The notes under the pieces were generated by a model. The model was not told where the DNA came from. It did not search any database and saw nothing but the letters and a program-made list of their open reading frames with translations. Below, piece after piece: positions 1-8,302 of a DNA stretch of 64,000 nucleotides. Position numbers and translations under genes: made by a program. Origin of the DNA: DATFKA01 sp035268885 (GTDB lineage: Bacteria > Bacteroidota > Bacteroidia > Chitinophagales > Saprospiraceae); assembly GCA_035268885.1 (NCBI GenBank), contig DATFKA010000175.1, forward strand, positions 21,651 to 85,650, given 5' to 3'. Numbering within the stretch: position 1 is the first letter of the stretch; each line of letters starts with the position of its first letter.

Positions 1-1
1 A

Positions 2-1450
2 AAATTGCTTCATGTGTCGCCCGAAATGGCTTCCGCACTGGGCTTAAGCCAGGAAGACCTGTCTTCGGATACCTTTTTGAAGGTTTTTTCGGGAGCGTCC
101 GTTTTAAAAAACACAGCACCTTATGCGATGTGTTATGGTGGCCATCAGTTTGGACACTGGGCCGGGCAATTGGGCGATGGCAGAGCGATCAATCTGGCGG
201 AAGTAGAACACGAAGGCCAATCGTGGACTTTACAGCTGAAAGGCGCTGGCGAAACCCCTTACTCCCGTCGCGCCGATGGCCTGGCCGTACTACGCTCTTC
301 GATCAGGGAACATTTGTGTAGCGAGGCAATGTACCATTTGGGCGTACCGACGACCCGCTCCCTATCTTTGATGGTATCCGGCGATCAGGTGCTGCGAGAC
401 ATCCTGTACGATGGAAATCCTGCCTATGAAAAAGGAGCCATTGTCTGTCGGGTAGCCCCCTCCTTCATCCGATTTGGTAATTTTCAAATTTTTGCCGCCA
501 GAGGCGAGCAGGACACCTTAAAAGAACTTACGGATTTTACCATTAAACACTTTTTCCCAACTATCCAATTAGGTAGCAAAGACGCTTACGTCGCGTTTTT
601 TCAGGAGGTAGCCAATAGGACATTGGAAATGATTGTTCATTGGCAACGAGTGGGCTTTGTGCACGGTGTAATGAATACCGACAACATGTCGATTCTCGGT
701 CTGACCATTGATTACGGGCCCTATGGCTGGCTGGAAGATTACGATCCCAACTGGACCCCCAATACGACCGACGCTCAAGGCCGCAGGTATCGATTTGGCC
801 ATCAGCCCCGCATCGCCCTTTGGAACCTGATCCAGTTAGCCAATGCACTGGTGCCTTTGATTGAAAAAACGGAGCCTCTACAAGAAATCATCGATGGGTA
901 TTCCTCCAAATTTGAGCAGGCCTACCTGGCGATGATGCATCAAAAGCTAGGATTGGAAAAAACGAGTATCAGCAGTACTGATCTGATTACCCAGCTGGAA
1001 ACGATTTTACCCCTGAGTGAAACGGATATGACTATCTTTTTTAGAAAGCTGGCTGACTTCTCCAAAGAGACTCCGCTTGATGAACCAGGGCATTTTCTGG
1101 CGTTCATTCAGGAGGCTTTTTATCGGCCCGAAGAGATAAAAGCAGACCTTTTGAAGAGGTGGAAAGGCTGGTTTGCCAATTATCAGGAGGTCTTACGGGA
1201 CGAAGCCTTGTCCGACGTTCAGCGGAAAGCCAATATGAATCAGGTTAACCCCAAATACGTACTCCGGAACTATATGGCACAATTAGCCATTGATGCCGCC
1301 GATAAAGGCGATTATTCATTAATCCAAGAACTATACGAGCTGCTCCAACAACCGTACGCGGAGCAGCCCGAAAAGCAAAAATGGTTTGCCAAACGGCCAG
1401 AATGGGCAAGACATAAAGTAGGTTGTTCTATGCTATCTTGTAGTTCGTAA
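2..1450 (+). CDS. selO: SelO family protein adenylyltransferase (5' end outside window)
   Basis: SelO (YdiU/UPF0061) is a pseudokinase-fold enzyme that transfers AMP from ATP to Ser, Thr or Tyr of target proteins and is linked to redox stress. The frame is open to the left edge, and comparison with the remembered E. coli protein (about 478 residues) suggests the first few dozen residues are missing; the TTG at 5 is probably not the start. Family hallmarks are clear: GGHQFGHWAGQLGDGRA near residue 45, LKGAGETPYSR, HGVMNTDNMS near 220 and the metal-binding IDYGPYGW with Asp near 236. The C-terminus is CSMLSCSS, so it keeps the paired cysteines that correspond to the CxxU/CxxC tail of other SelOs. 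A DUF427 gene follows 35 bp downstream on the same strand. Family assignment is very secure. Confidence 0.95.
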   Translation, partial: KLLHVSPEMASALGLSQEDLSSDTFLKVFSGASVLKNTAPYAMCYGGHQFGHWAGQLGDGRAINLAEVEHEGQSWTLQLKGAGETPYSRRADGLAVLRSSIREHLCSEAMYHLGVPTTRSLSLMVSGDQVLRDILYDGNPAYEKGAIVCRVAPSFIRFGNFQIFAARGEQDTLKELTDFTIKHFFPTIQLGSKDAYVAFFQEVANRTLEMIVHWQRVGFVHGVMNTDNMSILGLTIDYGPYGWLEDYDPNWTPNTTDAQGRRYRFGHQPRIALWNLIQLANALVPLIEKTEPLQEIIDGYSSKFEQAYLAMMHQKLGLEKTSISSTDLITQLETILPLSETDMTIFFRKLADFSKETPLDEPGHFLAFIQEAFYRPEEIKADLLKRWKGWFANYQEVLRDEALSDVQRKANMNQVNPKYVLRNYMAQLAIDAADKGDYSLIQELYELLQQPYAEQPEKQKWFAKRPEWARHKVGCSMLSCSS

Positions 1451-1485
1451 AATCGGATAATTTTTTAACCCGAAATCAATTGATT

Positions 1486-1767
1486 ATGAAAGCTATTTTG
1501 AATGATATTGTACTAGCTGAAAGCGAGCAGACCCTCGTCGTAGAAGGGAATCATTACTTTCCACCCTCCTCACTGAATAAGGAATACTTTGAAGCGTCCA
1601 GCCACCAAACGACTTGCTTCTGGAAGGGCACTGCTTCTTACTACCACGTCAAAGTCGATGGCGAAAAGGTAGAAAACACGGCCTGGTACTATCCCAACCC
1701 CTCGGAAAAAGCTAACCACATTAAAGATCATGTCGCTTTTTGGAAAGCGGTAAAAGTAGTAGAATAA
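1486..1767 (+). CDS. DUF427 domain protein
   Basis: Small 93-residue protein of the DUF427 family, a compact beta fold of unknown biochemical role. The diagnostic core is present: a FPPSSLNKEYF segment, then HQTTCFWKGTASYYHV, then AWYYPNPSEKANHIKDHVAFW. I start it at the ATG at 1486 (MKAILND) rather than the TTG two codons upstream. It has no signal peptide and no membrane segment, so it should be cytosolic. It sits 35 bp after selO and may be co-transcribed with it. DUF427 proteins are often short stand-alone proteins like this one. The function stays unknown. Confidence 0.9.
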   Translation: MKAILNDIVLAESEQTLVVEGNHYFPPSSLNKEYFEASSHQTTCFWKGTASYYHVKVDGEKVENTAWYYPNPSEKANHIKDHVAFWKAVKVVE

Positions 1768-1902
1768 TCGGCCCTCGTAATTGAAATCCCCAGATCGTGT
1801 TTTACATGACAATGGATGGAAGGTTTGGAGTGTTGGTTTACAAATTATATTTTTTTGCGTAAATTCATTTCCATTATCAAAAGCCACTAATCTTCCGTAC
1901 CT

Positions 1903-3213
1903 ATGTCCAAACCAAAGCAAACTCAGTCCAAAAAGCATTCACCGCTTTCCAGAAGAGCATTTATCCGCAACTCCGCCATCGTAGCGGGGGGCATTAGCAT
2001 TGTACCCCGTCACGTTTTGGGTCGGGGGTTCACCGCCCCCAGTGATAAAATCAACCTCGGTTTTATTGGACTGGGCAAGCAAGGAGGGCTTTTAGCTCGC
2101 TTCTTCACCACCAATACCGATGTGCAAATTGTGGCGGGTGCCGAAGTGTGGCAATCCAAACAGCAATGGTTTAAAGAGCAGGTAGAAAAATTCTACGCGG
2201 ATCAAAGGGATGTCAATAACTACAATGGGGTCAAGACTTACACCCAATACAAGGAAATGTTAGCCCAAAAAGACGTCGATGCGGTCGTGGTCGCCACACC
2301 GGACCACTGGCACGCCATCCAGTCGATTGATGCCCTGAAGGCCGGTAAAGATGTGTACTGTGAAAAACCCATGACCAACACCATTGCCGAAGGAAGAGCT
2401 ATGGTGAAAGCCGTGGAAAAGAATGAGCGGGTACTGCAGGTCGGTAGTATGCAACGTTCCTGGGAGCGCTTTAGCAAGGCCAGAGACATCGTCCAAAGTG
2501 GCCAATTGGGCAAAATCAAAAAGGTCATCGTCCACGTAGGGGACCCGGCCAAACCTTATGATCTGCCCGCCGAGCCCATGCCCGATAGACTTGATTGGAA
2601 TTTATGGTGTGGTCCGGCGCCTTTACTGGCATATAACAACCTCATCGCACCTGAAGTCGTCAAAACCTATCCGGATTGGCGGGATTACCGCGAGACGGCC
2701 GGGGGTATTCTTTCCGACTGGGGAGCCCATATGTTCGATATTGCCCAGTGGTGTCTGGGGATGGATAGAACGGGACCGGTAAAATACATTCCACCGCAGG
2801 ATCCTACCGCCGTCCGGGGCCTCCAAATGTACTACGAAAATGGCCTGGAAATGGTCCACGAAGACTTTGGCCGCGGCTGGGGAGTACGCTTTATCGGGGA
2901 AGATGGTACGATGGACGTTAGCCGACAGTATCTAGAGACCACGCCAGGAGAAATCCTGACCGACATGGGGGTAGACGTAGAAATGGTATTCAAAAACAAT
3001 GGGAACCATTACCAAAACTGGATTGATGCGATTAAGTCCAGAAAGCAGCCCCTCTGTGACGTGGAGACGGGACACCGCTCGGCCTCTATCTGTAACATTG
3101 CCAATATCGCTTACGAATTACGCGAGCCCCTGGACTGGGATCCGGCCAGGGAAAAGTTCACGAATAATCGCCTGGCCAATAAGATGCGGAAGCGGAAGCC
3201 GCGGAAGTATTAG
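1903..3213 (+). CDS. Gfo/Idh/MocA family oxidoreductase with Tat leader
   Basis: NAD(P)-dependent sugar or polyol dehydrogenase-type protein of 436 residues. The N-terminus has a twin-arginine motif (SRRAFIR, Arg17-Arg18) followed by a hydrophobic stretch AIVAGGISIV, so it is probably exported folded with its cofactor by the Tat pathway. The Rossmann glycine motif GFIGLGKQGG lies near residue 53, and the family EKP motif (Glu154-Lys155-Pro156) carries the conserved catalytic-type Lys. The C-terminal alpha/beta domain has the GGILSDWGAHMFDIAQW segment typical of the secreted Bacteroidota subgroup. Periplasmic members of this subgroup often act with DUF1080 proteins and sugar isomerases in glycan breakdown; examples of both occur in this window but are not adjacent. 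The substrate cannot be read from the sequence. Confidence 0.93.
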   Translation: MSKPKQTQSKKHSPLSRRAFIRNSAIVAGGISIVPRHVLGRGFTAPSDKINLGFIGLGKQGGLLARFFTTNTDVQIVAGAEVWQSKQQWFKEQVEKFYADQRDVNNYNGVKTYTQYKEMLAQKDVDAVVVATPDHWHAIQSIDALKAGKDVYCEKPMTNTIAEGRAMVKAVEKNERVLQVGSMQRSWERFSKARDIVQSGQLGKIKKVIVHVGDPAKPYDLPAEPMPDRLDWNLWCGPAPLLAYNNLIAPEVVKTYPDWRDYRETAGGILSDWGAHMFDIAQWCLGMDRTGPVKYIPPQDPTAVRGLQMYYENGLEMVHEDFGRGWGVRFIGEDGTMDVSRQYLETTPGEILTDMGVDVEMVFKNNGNHYQNWIDAIKSRKQPLCDVETGHRSASICNIANIAYELREPLDWDPAREKFTNNRLANKMRKRKPRKY

Positions 3214-3242
3214 GCGCATCCAGGTGATGCAGCCGGTAAATG

Positions 3243-6092
3243 CTACTGTACTTTACTGGGCAGCATACCAAACTTATTCTTAAAGCTTTTGCTAAAGTAG
3301 GAGAGATTCGAATAGCCTACGGAAAAGGCCACCTCCGTGACGGTACCCGCCTTTTGCTTGAGCATCCGGTGGGCCTCGTTGAGGCGTATTTCTACAATCA
3401 ACTGATTAGCCGATTTCCCGATTAGTGCCTTGAGTTTCCGGTGCAATTGAGACCGGCTGAAGCCCAGACTACGCACCAGATCCTCCACGCCAAATTGCTC
3501 ATTATCCAAATTGGCCTTAATCGTTTTGAAGACCTCCTGAATGAATTGATCTTCCAGCGAATGTACCTCCAGATCGTCCGTCAGTAACATATCCATGGAC
3601 TTGAAGTGCGACCAGATTTTTTCGCGGGCCTCTACCAGATTCTTGATTTGCAAAAGTAATTCGTTGCCATCAAAGGGTTTAACCAGATAGCTATCGACTC
3701 CCTGCAACAGCCCCTCTATCTTATCTTCCTGCCGGGCTTTGGCCGTGAGCATGATGATGGGTATATGACTGGTTTTCGTATTCCGTTTTAAAGAGCTACA
3801 CATTTCGTAGCCATCTTTTTTGGGCATCATCACATCACTGATAATGAGATCGGGAACGTGCTCAATAGCCATCCGTTCTCCCTGCTCCCCGTCTGAGGCG
3901 GTCAGGATCTGGTAATGCGGTTCCAAAATTTCAGAAATAAAATACTGTAGATCGACATTGTCTTCCACCAGCAGTACGACCGGAAGATGCTCCGCCTGAT
4001 TTTTAGTTTGGACGGACCCCGCCGGAGTAGGAATAACGGGCTCGAATAAAGTGGATCTCCTTTCCGACCTTTCTATTTCTTGCTCCTCCGTACTGATTCT
4101 ATTCGATTCGGGAAGGCCCTTTAGGGTAATGGGAAGTTTTATTTTAAAAGTGGTCCCCCTATCCTTTCTACTTTCTACATTGATCAAACCTTGATGCAAT
4201 TCCACCAGTTCTTTGGTCAGCGCCAAACCAATACCCGATCCTTTTTCTTCGGTACCTTCCACCCGGTAAAAGCGTTCAAAAATATGCTTGATGTCTTCCC
4301 TGGCGATCCCTTTACCGGTATCAGAAACTTCTATGCTCAGGTACCTTTCGTCTACATCCACGATTGTGGTAATGGTACCTCCGGGTGGGGTATACTTAAA
4401 CGCATTAGACAGGATATTACTCAATATTTTCTCCAACTTATCTTTATCGTAAAAGGCCTGGTAGTTCTCTTCGGGCAAATTGATCACCAGATTAATGTTT
4501 TTCTGTTCGGCCATACTTTCGAAAGAAAAAAGGATGGAACGGATGAAAGAAATCAGCCCGCCTCGTTGTAGCGAAAGGAAAATCCGACCACTCTCCAGTT
4601 TGGAGAGTTCTAACAATTGATTGACCAGGTTATTGAGTCGGTGGGTGTTTTTCTTGATGATGTCGAAGGATCTTTTTTCTACGCTTACGCTATCTGATTG
4701 CTCCTCCTTAAGGGCCTTTTGCCGGGCCTGCTCCAAAGGACCCGAAATCAGGGCCAGGGGCGTTCGGAATTCGTGACTGATATTAGCGAAAAATCGCGTT
4801 TTAATTTCATCGAGATCTTTGATACGCTTCATCTCGATCCGGGTCTTTTGTGCCTCCAGTTTTTCCAGCTGGGCCTGCTGCGTCAGCACCTGACGGCGGT
4901 AGGCAATACCAAAAGAATAAATAATGACCTGTAAAAATAGTGCTAATGCAAAAGGATCAAAATTTATCCGGATAAGCCCCATGGCCCAAAATATCCCTAA
5001 AACCAGCGCAGCGGAACCAGCCAAAGCGCCAAATCCAAAATAACGGGCAAAAGGATCTTTTTTGAATAGCAAAACAATGGCCAAAACCACATTTATGATG
5101 GTATACCCATTTAAGAATAGATAATGAACGCCCACTCTAGTCGCAAAAACCGGAGGGTCAAAAAGAAGGACGTAAAGCACCATTAAAATAATTTCTGCCA
5201 GGATAAAAAACGCCAAACCCAATATTAGCTTGTCTAATACCGGGTACTTTTTCTGAGTCCCAATGAAGGCCCGTCCGAAAAACCAAAAAGTATAGACAAT
5301 ACTATTGGCAATCAAGAGCCAAAAGGGAAAACGAAATTGAGTGAAAGCCCCAATCACCAAACCAGCGGTCATCGCCATGGTTAGGGTAGTAAAGAAAGAC
5401 CATACTGAAAACCATAAAAAAACCCGCTCCCGCAAATAGAGAAATTGCAAAAAATGATACAGGAAGGTAATAAAGGTAATGCCGAACATGAAGAGATTAA
5501 ATGCATTCATCGGTGCAAAAAGCTGATGGTAGTACCGGTGATCGGCATCCCGGGCACTCAGGTTGAAATAAGGTGGATACCCCAGGCTATTTCCTTCAAT
5601 CCTAATCAACAAGTTAATGGGCTTGCCCTCCGGCAGATCAGCCAGACTGATCTGATTGAGGGTCCAGTGAGCCGCCGGATCCCGCTCTCTTTTAGGGTAT
5701 TCTACACCCGTTTTTTTGTGGACTAGGCGCTCCTCATCAAGGTAAACATACACATCTACTTTCCCATTGCTTTTCCCCCAGGCTGGAACACCAATATATC
5801 GATCTTCTAGCTGTAGCGTCCACCCTTCCACTTCCCCTTTTACCAGCAACTGAATCTTACCCCAATAGGTAAATTCATTATCCAGCAGCCTTGGGAATTG
5901 GCTTCTATCCGAAAAAGTAATGGTCGAATCGGACAAAAGCTGCTCCGGACTAAAGTTATCTAAGGAATCGACTGCCACGCGTAGTTCAGATTGCAGATCA
6001 TGAACGGGATATTGGGTATCCAGAACATAAGTTTGCTGCCCTAAACACAGGGATGTGGACAAGAAGAAAAGGAAAAAAAGAGCCCTTTGCAT
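3243..6092 (-). CDS. Hybrid two-component sensor kinase/response regulator with AraC-type HTH (7TMR-DISM type)
   Basis: One-protein signalling system of 949 residues. Order: signal peptide (FFLFFLSTSLCLGQ), an extracytoplasmic domain resembling 7TMR-DISMED2 (about 25-185), roughly seven hydrophobic helices (about 190-400), HisKA with SHEFRTP and phospho-acceptor His440, HATPase with DTGKGIAREDIKHIFERF and GSGIGLALTKELV, a receiver domain with phospho-acceptor Asp753 in IISDVMMPKKDG, and a C-terminal AraC HTH (about 845-949, ending YSNLSYFSKSFKNKFGMLP). It should sense a small ligand and directly control transcription. The 7TM input differs from the classical Bacteroides HTCS, which has propeller sensors. 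It faces away from the exported-protein cluster at 6340-8302, and direct repeats in the shared region suggest it may control that cluster. The gene looks somewhat more AT-rich than its neighbours. Confidence 0.95.
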   Translation of the reverse strand: MQRALFFLFFLSTSLCLGQQTYVLDTQYPVHDLQSELRVAVDSLDNFSPEQLLSDSTITFSDRSQFPRLLDNEFTYWGKIQLLVKGEVEGWTLQLEDRYIGVPAWGKSNGKVDVYVYLDEERLVHKKTGVEYPKRERDPAAHWTLNQISLADLPEGKPINLLIRIEGNSLGYPPYFNLSARDADHRYYHQLFAPMNAFNLFMFGITFITFLYHFLQFLYLRERVFLWFSVWSFFTTLTMAMTAGLVIGAFTQFRFPFWLLIANSIVYTFWFFGRAFIGTQKKYPVLDKLILGLAFFILAEIILMVLYVLLFDPPVFATRVGVHYLFLNGYTIINVVLAIVLLFKKDPFARYFGFGALAGSAALVLGIFWAMGLIRINFDPFALALFLQVIIYSFGIAYRRQVLTQQAQLEKLEAQKTRIEMKRIKDLDEIKTRFFANISHEFRTPLALISGPLEQARQKALKEEQSDSVSVEKRSFDIIKKNTHRLNNLVNQLLELSKLESGRIFLSLQRGGLISFIRSILFSFESMAEQKNINLVINLPEENYQAFYDKDKLEKILSNILSNAFKYTPPGGTITTIVDVDERYLSIEVSDTGKGIAREDIKHIFERFYRVEGTEEKGSGIGLALTKELVELHQGLINVESRKDRGTTFKIKLPITLKGLPESNRISTEEQEIERSERRSTLFEPVIPTPAGSVQTKNQAEHLPVVLLVEDNVDLQYFISEILEPHYQILTASDGEQGERMAIEHVPDLIISDVMMPKKDGYEMCSSLKRNTKTSHIPIIMLTAKARQEDKIEGLLQGVDSYLVKPFDGNELLLQIKNLVEAREKIWSHFKSMDMLLTDDLEVHSLEDQFIQEVFKTIKANLDNEQFGVEDLVRSLGFSRSQLHRKLKALIGKSANQLIVEIRLNEAHRMLKQKAGTVTEVAFSVGYSNLSYFSKSFKNKFGMLPSKVQ

Positions 6093-6166
6093 AACATTCA
6101 GTTTCGGTTTCCTGGCGGATAATAATATACGCCAAATTTTTTATTCAAAGTTCTTGCTTTGCCCCT

Positions 6167-6212
6167 TGTCAAGTTGACACTTTTGTCTCACTTCCTAACA
6201 CTTTTATCCCAC
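6167..6212. promoter_or_regulatory. Candidate operator: two 17-bp direct repeats 21 bp apart plus a TGTCA-N3-TGACA inverted repeat
   Basis: Between the divergent regulator and the small exported-protein gene lie two near-identical 17-mers, 6175-6191 (TGACACTTTTGTCTCAC) and 6196-6212 (TAACACTTTTATCCCAC). They match at 14 of 17 positions and start 21 bp apart, two helical turns, the geometry typical of AraC-family binding sites. An inverted repeat TGTCA-AGT-TGACA at 6167-6179 overlaps the first unit. The same TGTCA-N3-TGACA arrangement recurs upstream of the GH2 gene at 30816-30828. Binding is inferred, not shown. Confidence 0.5.
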
Positions 6213-6339
6213 CCTTCTGATTTACAACCCATTATGAGACATTTTTCCTAAGATTTGATTTCTTTCTGGCAGTAAGGAGTACATGGAAGACCTAGCTTTG
6301 AAGAGTCAATTAAATCTTTCTTATCCTAAAAATCGAACA

Positions 6340-6594
6340 ATGAAAAAAGTACTCTTACTGTCGATACTATGCGTATTGACCTTTGCGAACCCACTTTGGC
6401 CCCAATCGGGGTCCAAAAGCTTTCAAACAAAATTTGCGAAAACCATTATTCAAAAGAAATTTAAGTCCTCCGACCAGGAATACCATAAGTATCTCCATGA
6501 AATCCTACCTGAAATAAAGGCAGGCAGCAACACGGCTTACGGCATAAGCTTTAGCGATGTTCTAGATACCGGTGTCCACGGAGAAGACAACTAA
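6340..6594 (+). CDS. Small secreted protein of unknown function
   Basis: 84-residue protein that I do not recognise. I chose the ATG at 6340 because it begins a clear signal peptide (MKKVLLLSILCVLTFANPLW, cleavage probably after WPQ); the frame extends upstream to an ATG at 6283, which would put a charged segment before it. The mature part, about 60 residues, is basic at first (SKSFQTKFAKTIIQKKFKSS) and acidic at the end (SDVLDTGVHGEDN), with no cysteine. It is the first gene of an apparent three-gene run with exported products at 6340, 6626 and 7136 and lies divergent from a hybrid AraC sensor. A secreted peptide, a signal or a small binding protein are all possible. The coding call rests on the signal peptide and operon position. 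Confidence 0.65.
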   Translation: MKKVLLLSILCVLTFANPLWPQSGSKSFQTKFAKTIIQKKFKSSDQEYHKYLHEILPEIKAGSNTAYGISFSDVLDTGVHGEDN

Positions 6595-6625
6595 CTCAAT
6601 ACAATCATTTATAAAAACAACCATT

Positions 6626-7066
6626 ATGAAACAGGTACTATTATTTGCTTCATTACTGTTTGCCACGCAAGCAGCTACCGCACAGAAAGGATTTAAATTG
6701 GCAACGGTTCAGGGGTCAAGGATCACACCGGTCTCAAGTCAAATATTCAATGACACATTGTTGTTCAGGGGTGATGGATTAAGAGTCATGAGCAAACCTA
6801 CTCTCCAATCAAAGGGTGATTTCGCCTATGTCCAGGTTAAAATTGCCAATAAAGATGGGGCGCAGGTGACGGCTGCTTTTGAGATTGACCGCCGCACCGG
6901 CTATACCAGTAACTTCAGATTTGTCTGCAGAGGTAGCTGTAGCAACGGGGGCGCCTGTGGGTTCACCTACGATGGGAAAGGTAAAATCAACGGCTGCACT
7001 TGCTGTTCGCTGGATGTCGAACGAATACCGTCCAGGCAGCTTACCGCAGCCGATCTGGGACTCTGA
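6626..7066 (+). CDS. Secreted cysteine-rich protein, unknown function
   Basis: 146-residue exported protein. The start at 6626 gives a textbook signal peptide (MKQVLLFASLLFATQAATAQ). Residues 21-98 form a probable beta-rich region. After it comes a compact block with six cysteines, C101, C105, C111, C124, C126 and C127, spaced CX3CX5CX12CXCC and rich in Gly and Asn. The pattern suits a disulfide-bonded knot or a metal site; I cannot tie it to a named family. The last residues (RQLTAADLGL) lack a T9SS-type sorting domain. It lies 31 bp after the 84-residue secreted protein and 69 bp before a 388-residue exported protein, all on one strand. See the finding on this cluster. Confidence 0.75.
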   Translation: MKQVLLFASLLFATQAATAQKGFKLATVQGSRITPVSSQIFNDTLLFRGDGLRVMSKPTLQSKGDFAYVQVKIANKDGAQVTAAFEIDRRTGYTSNFRFVCRGSCSNGGACGFTYDGKGKINGCTCCSLDVERIPSRQLTAADLGL

Positions 7067-7135
7067 TCGATGAGCATAGGTTGCCAGATCATACGGGTCT
7101 GGCAATTTAACTATTCATTCCAAAAATCCATTCCA

Positions 7136-8302
7136 ATGAAAAATCAAATACTAATCAACGGTCTATTAGTTCTACTATTACTGACCAATATCAACCTGGC
7201 TTTCGCCCAAACGGAAAACACCTCGGATGCTATTCCTCAAATATACCCCGGAGCCATCCCCAGTTCACCGGCCTTTAGCCTTTTGGGTGTCAACCCGGAG
7301 ATTGTACTCCGTCCCTCAGATATCAAAGAATTTAAGGTCGATTGGCGCATTAAAAACTATAACCTCGCCCCGGATTTAGCGCTTGAATTTCAGCCGCTTT
7401 GGTGGTTCTACTATCGCAATAAAGGCTTAAATGCTTACCGCAAAGTAGGTCCGCTGGGAAAGATCTTATCTACTACCTCTATTTCCATGGCTACCGCCAA
7501 AGTAGACAACCTCAACCATATCGGATACGCTATCAAGTGGAACCTGTACAAAGAAAAGGATCCTTACCTGGATGAAACCTTCCAAAAGGAATTCCAGCAA
7601 AACCGGTTGGAGCAACTAGCCCCCATCCAGGAAGAACTGGATACCCTGTATCGTCAAATGAACAGGGCCGTCGATGGAGAAGAAAAAATCAGGATTTCCG
7701 ATTTAATCATCGCCAAGCAATTCGAAATAAAGGCATTGGAAAAGCAGCTGATGGACGATGCCCAAACCAACGGCTACCGGTACATCCAGGAACACTGGAA
7801 CATGGACATGCTCGACTTCTCCTTCGGGCTGGTCCAGAAATACGATAACGGGGGACTCGACAGCCTAAAAATGCGCTACGCTGGCTTTGGGCTATGGATT
7901 AATGGTGCGAAAGGAATAGGCCAAAGGGGACTGCTCACCGGGCTGGTACGCCTAAATAAGATTGGCGAAAATACCGACTTCCTGGTGGGGGCAAGTTATC
8001 GCTACGGCTCCCAAAAATTTAATTTCTTCGCCGAAGTGGCGCGTCATCGGATCGGCAATAATTTCCAAAACGGATTTAACGAAGAAGAGGTCTTTGCGGC
8101 TAAGCTGGATCAGGATATTGGCACGGGCTGGTACGAATTTGGAGATGGAGAATCCACGACCATGACCACCCTCGCCTTCGGCGGTGACTTTAGGCTACGC
8201 TATAATATCCTACTCAACTTTGCGCTGCGTACACAGTTGAGAAAAGACGTGGGCTTTGAGCGTTTTTTGCCCGTCGCCAATGTGGTTTGCCTGATGAATT
8301 AA
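7136..8302 (+). CDS. Exported, probably outer-membrane protein of unknown function
   Basis: 388 residues from the ATG at 7136, which opens a signal peptide (ILINGLLVLLLLTNINLAFA). After it comes a segment of the form SPAFSLLGVNPEIVLRPSDI, a pattern I remember from uncharacterised Bacteroidota outer-membrane proteins. Residues about 145-195 are Gln/Glu/Lys-rich and likely helical or coiled. The C-terminal half alternates polar and aromatic residues (FAEVARHRIG, TTLAFGGDFRLRYNILLNFALRT), as expected for beta-barrel strands. It is the third member of the exported cluster and ends exactly where the convergent deacylase gene ends (8302/8303). It may be an outer-membrane partner for the two small secreted proteins upstream, but that is inference from position. 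Confidence 0.75.
   Translation: MKNQILINGLLVLLLLTNINLAFAQTENTSDAIPQIYPGAIPSSPAFSLLGVNPEIVLRPSDIKEFKVDWRIKNYNLAPDLALEFQPLWWFYYRNKGLNAYRKVGPLGKILSTTSISMATAKVDNLNHIGYAIKWNLYKEKDPYLDETFQKEFQQNRLEQLAPIQEELDTLYRQMNRAVDGEEKIRISDLIIAKQFEIKALEKQLMDDAQTNGYRYIQEHWNMDMLDFSFGLVQKYDNGGLDSLKMRYAGFGLWINGAKGIGQRGLLTGLVRLNKIGENTDFLVGASYRYGSQKFNFFAEVARHRIGNNFQNGFNEEEVFAAKLDQDIGTGWYEFGDGESTTMTTLAFGGDFRLRYNILLNFALRTQLRKDVGFERFLPVANVVCLMN

Noticed and set aside
6283..6339. Upstream extension of the 84-residue secreted protein
   Set aside because: The signal peptide begins cleanly at 6340; the upstream codons give a charged segment that would block signal recognition.
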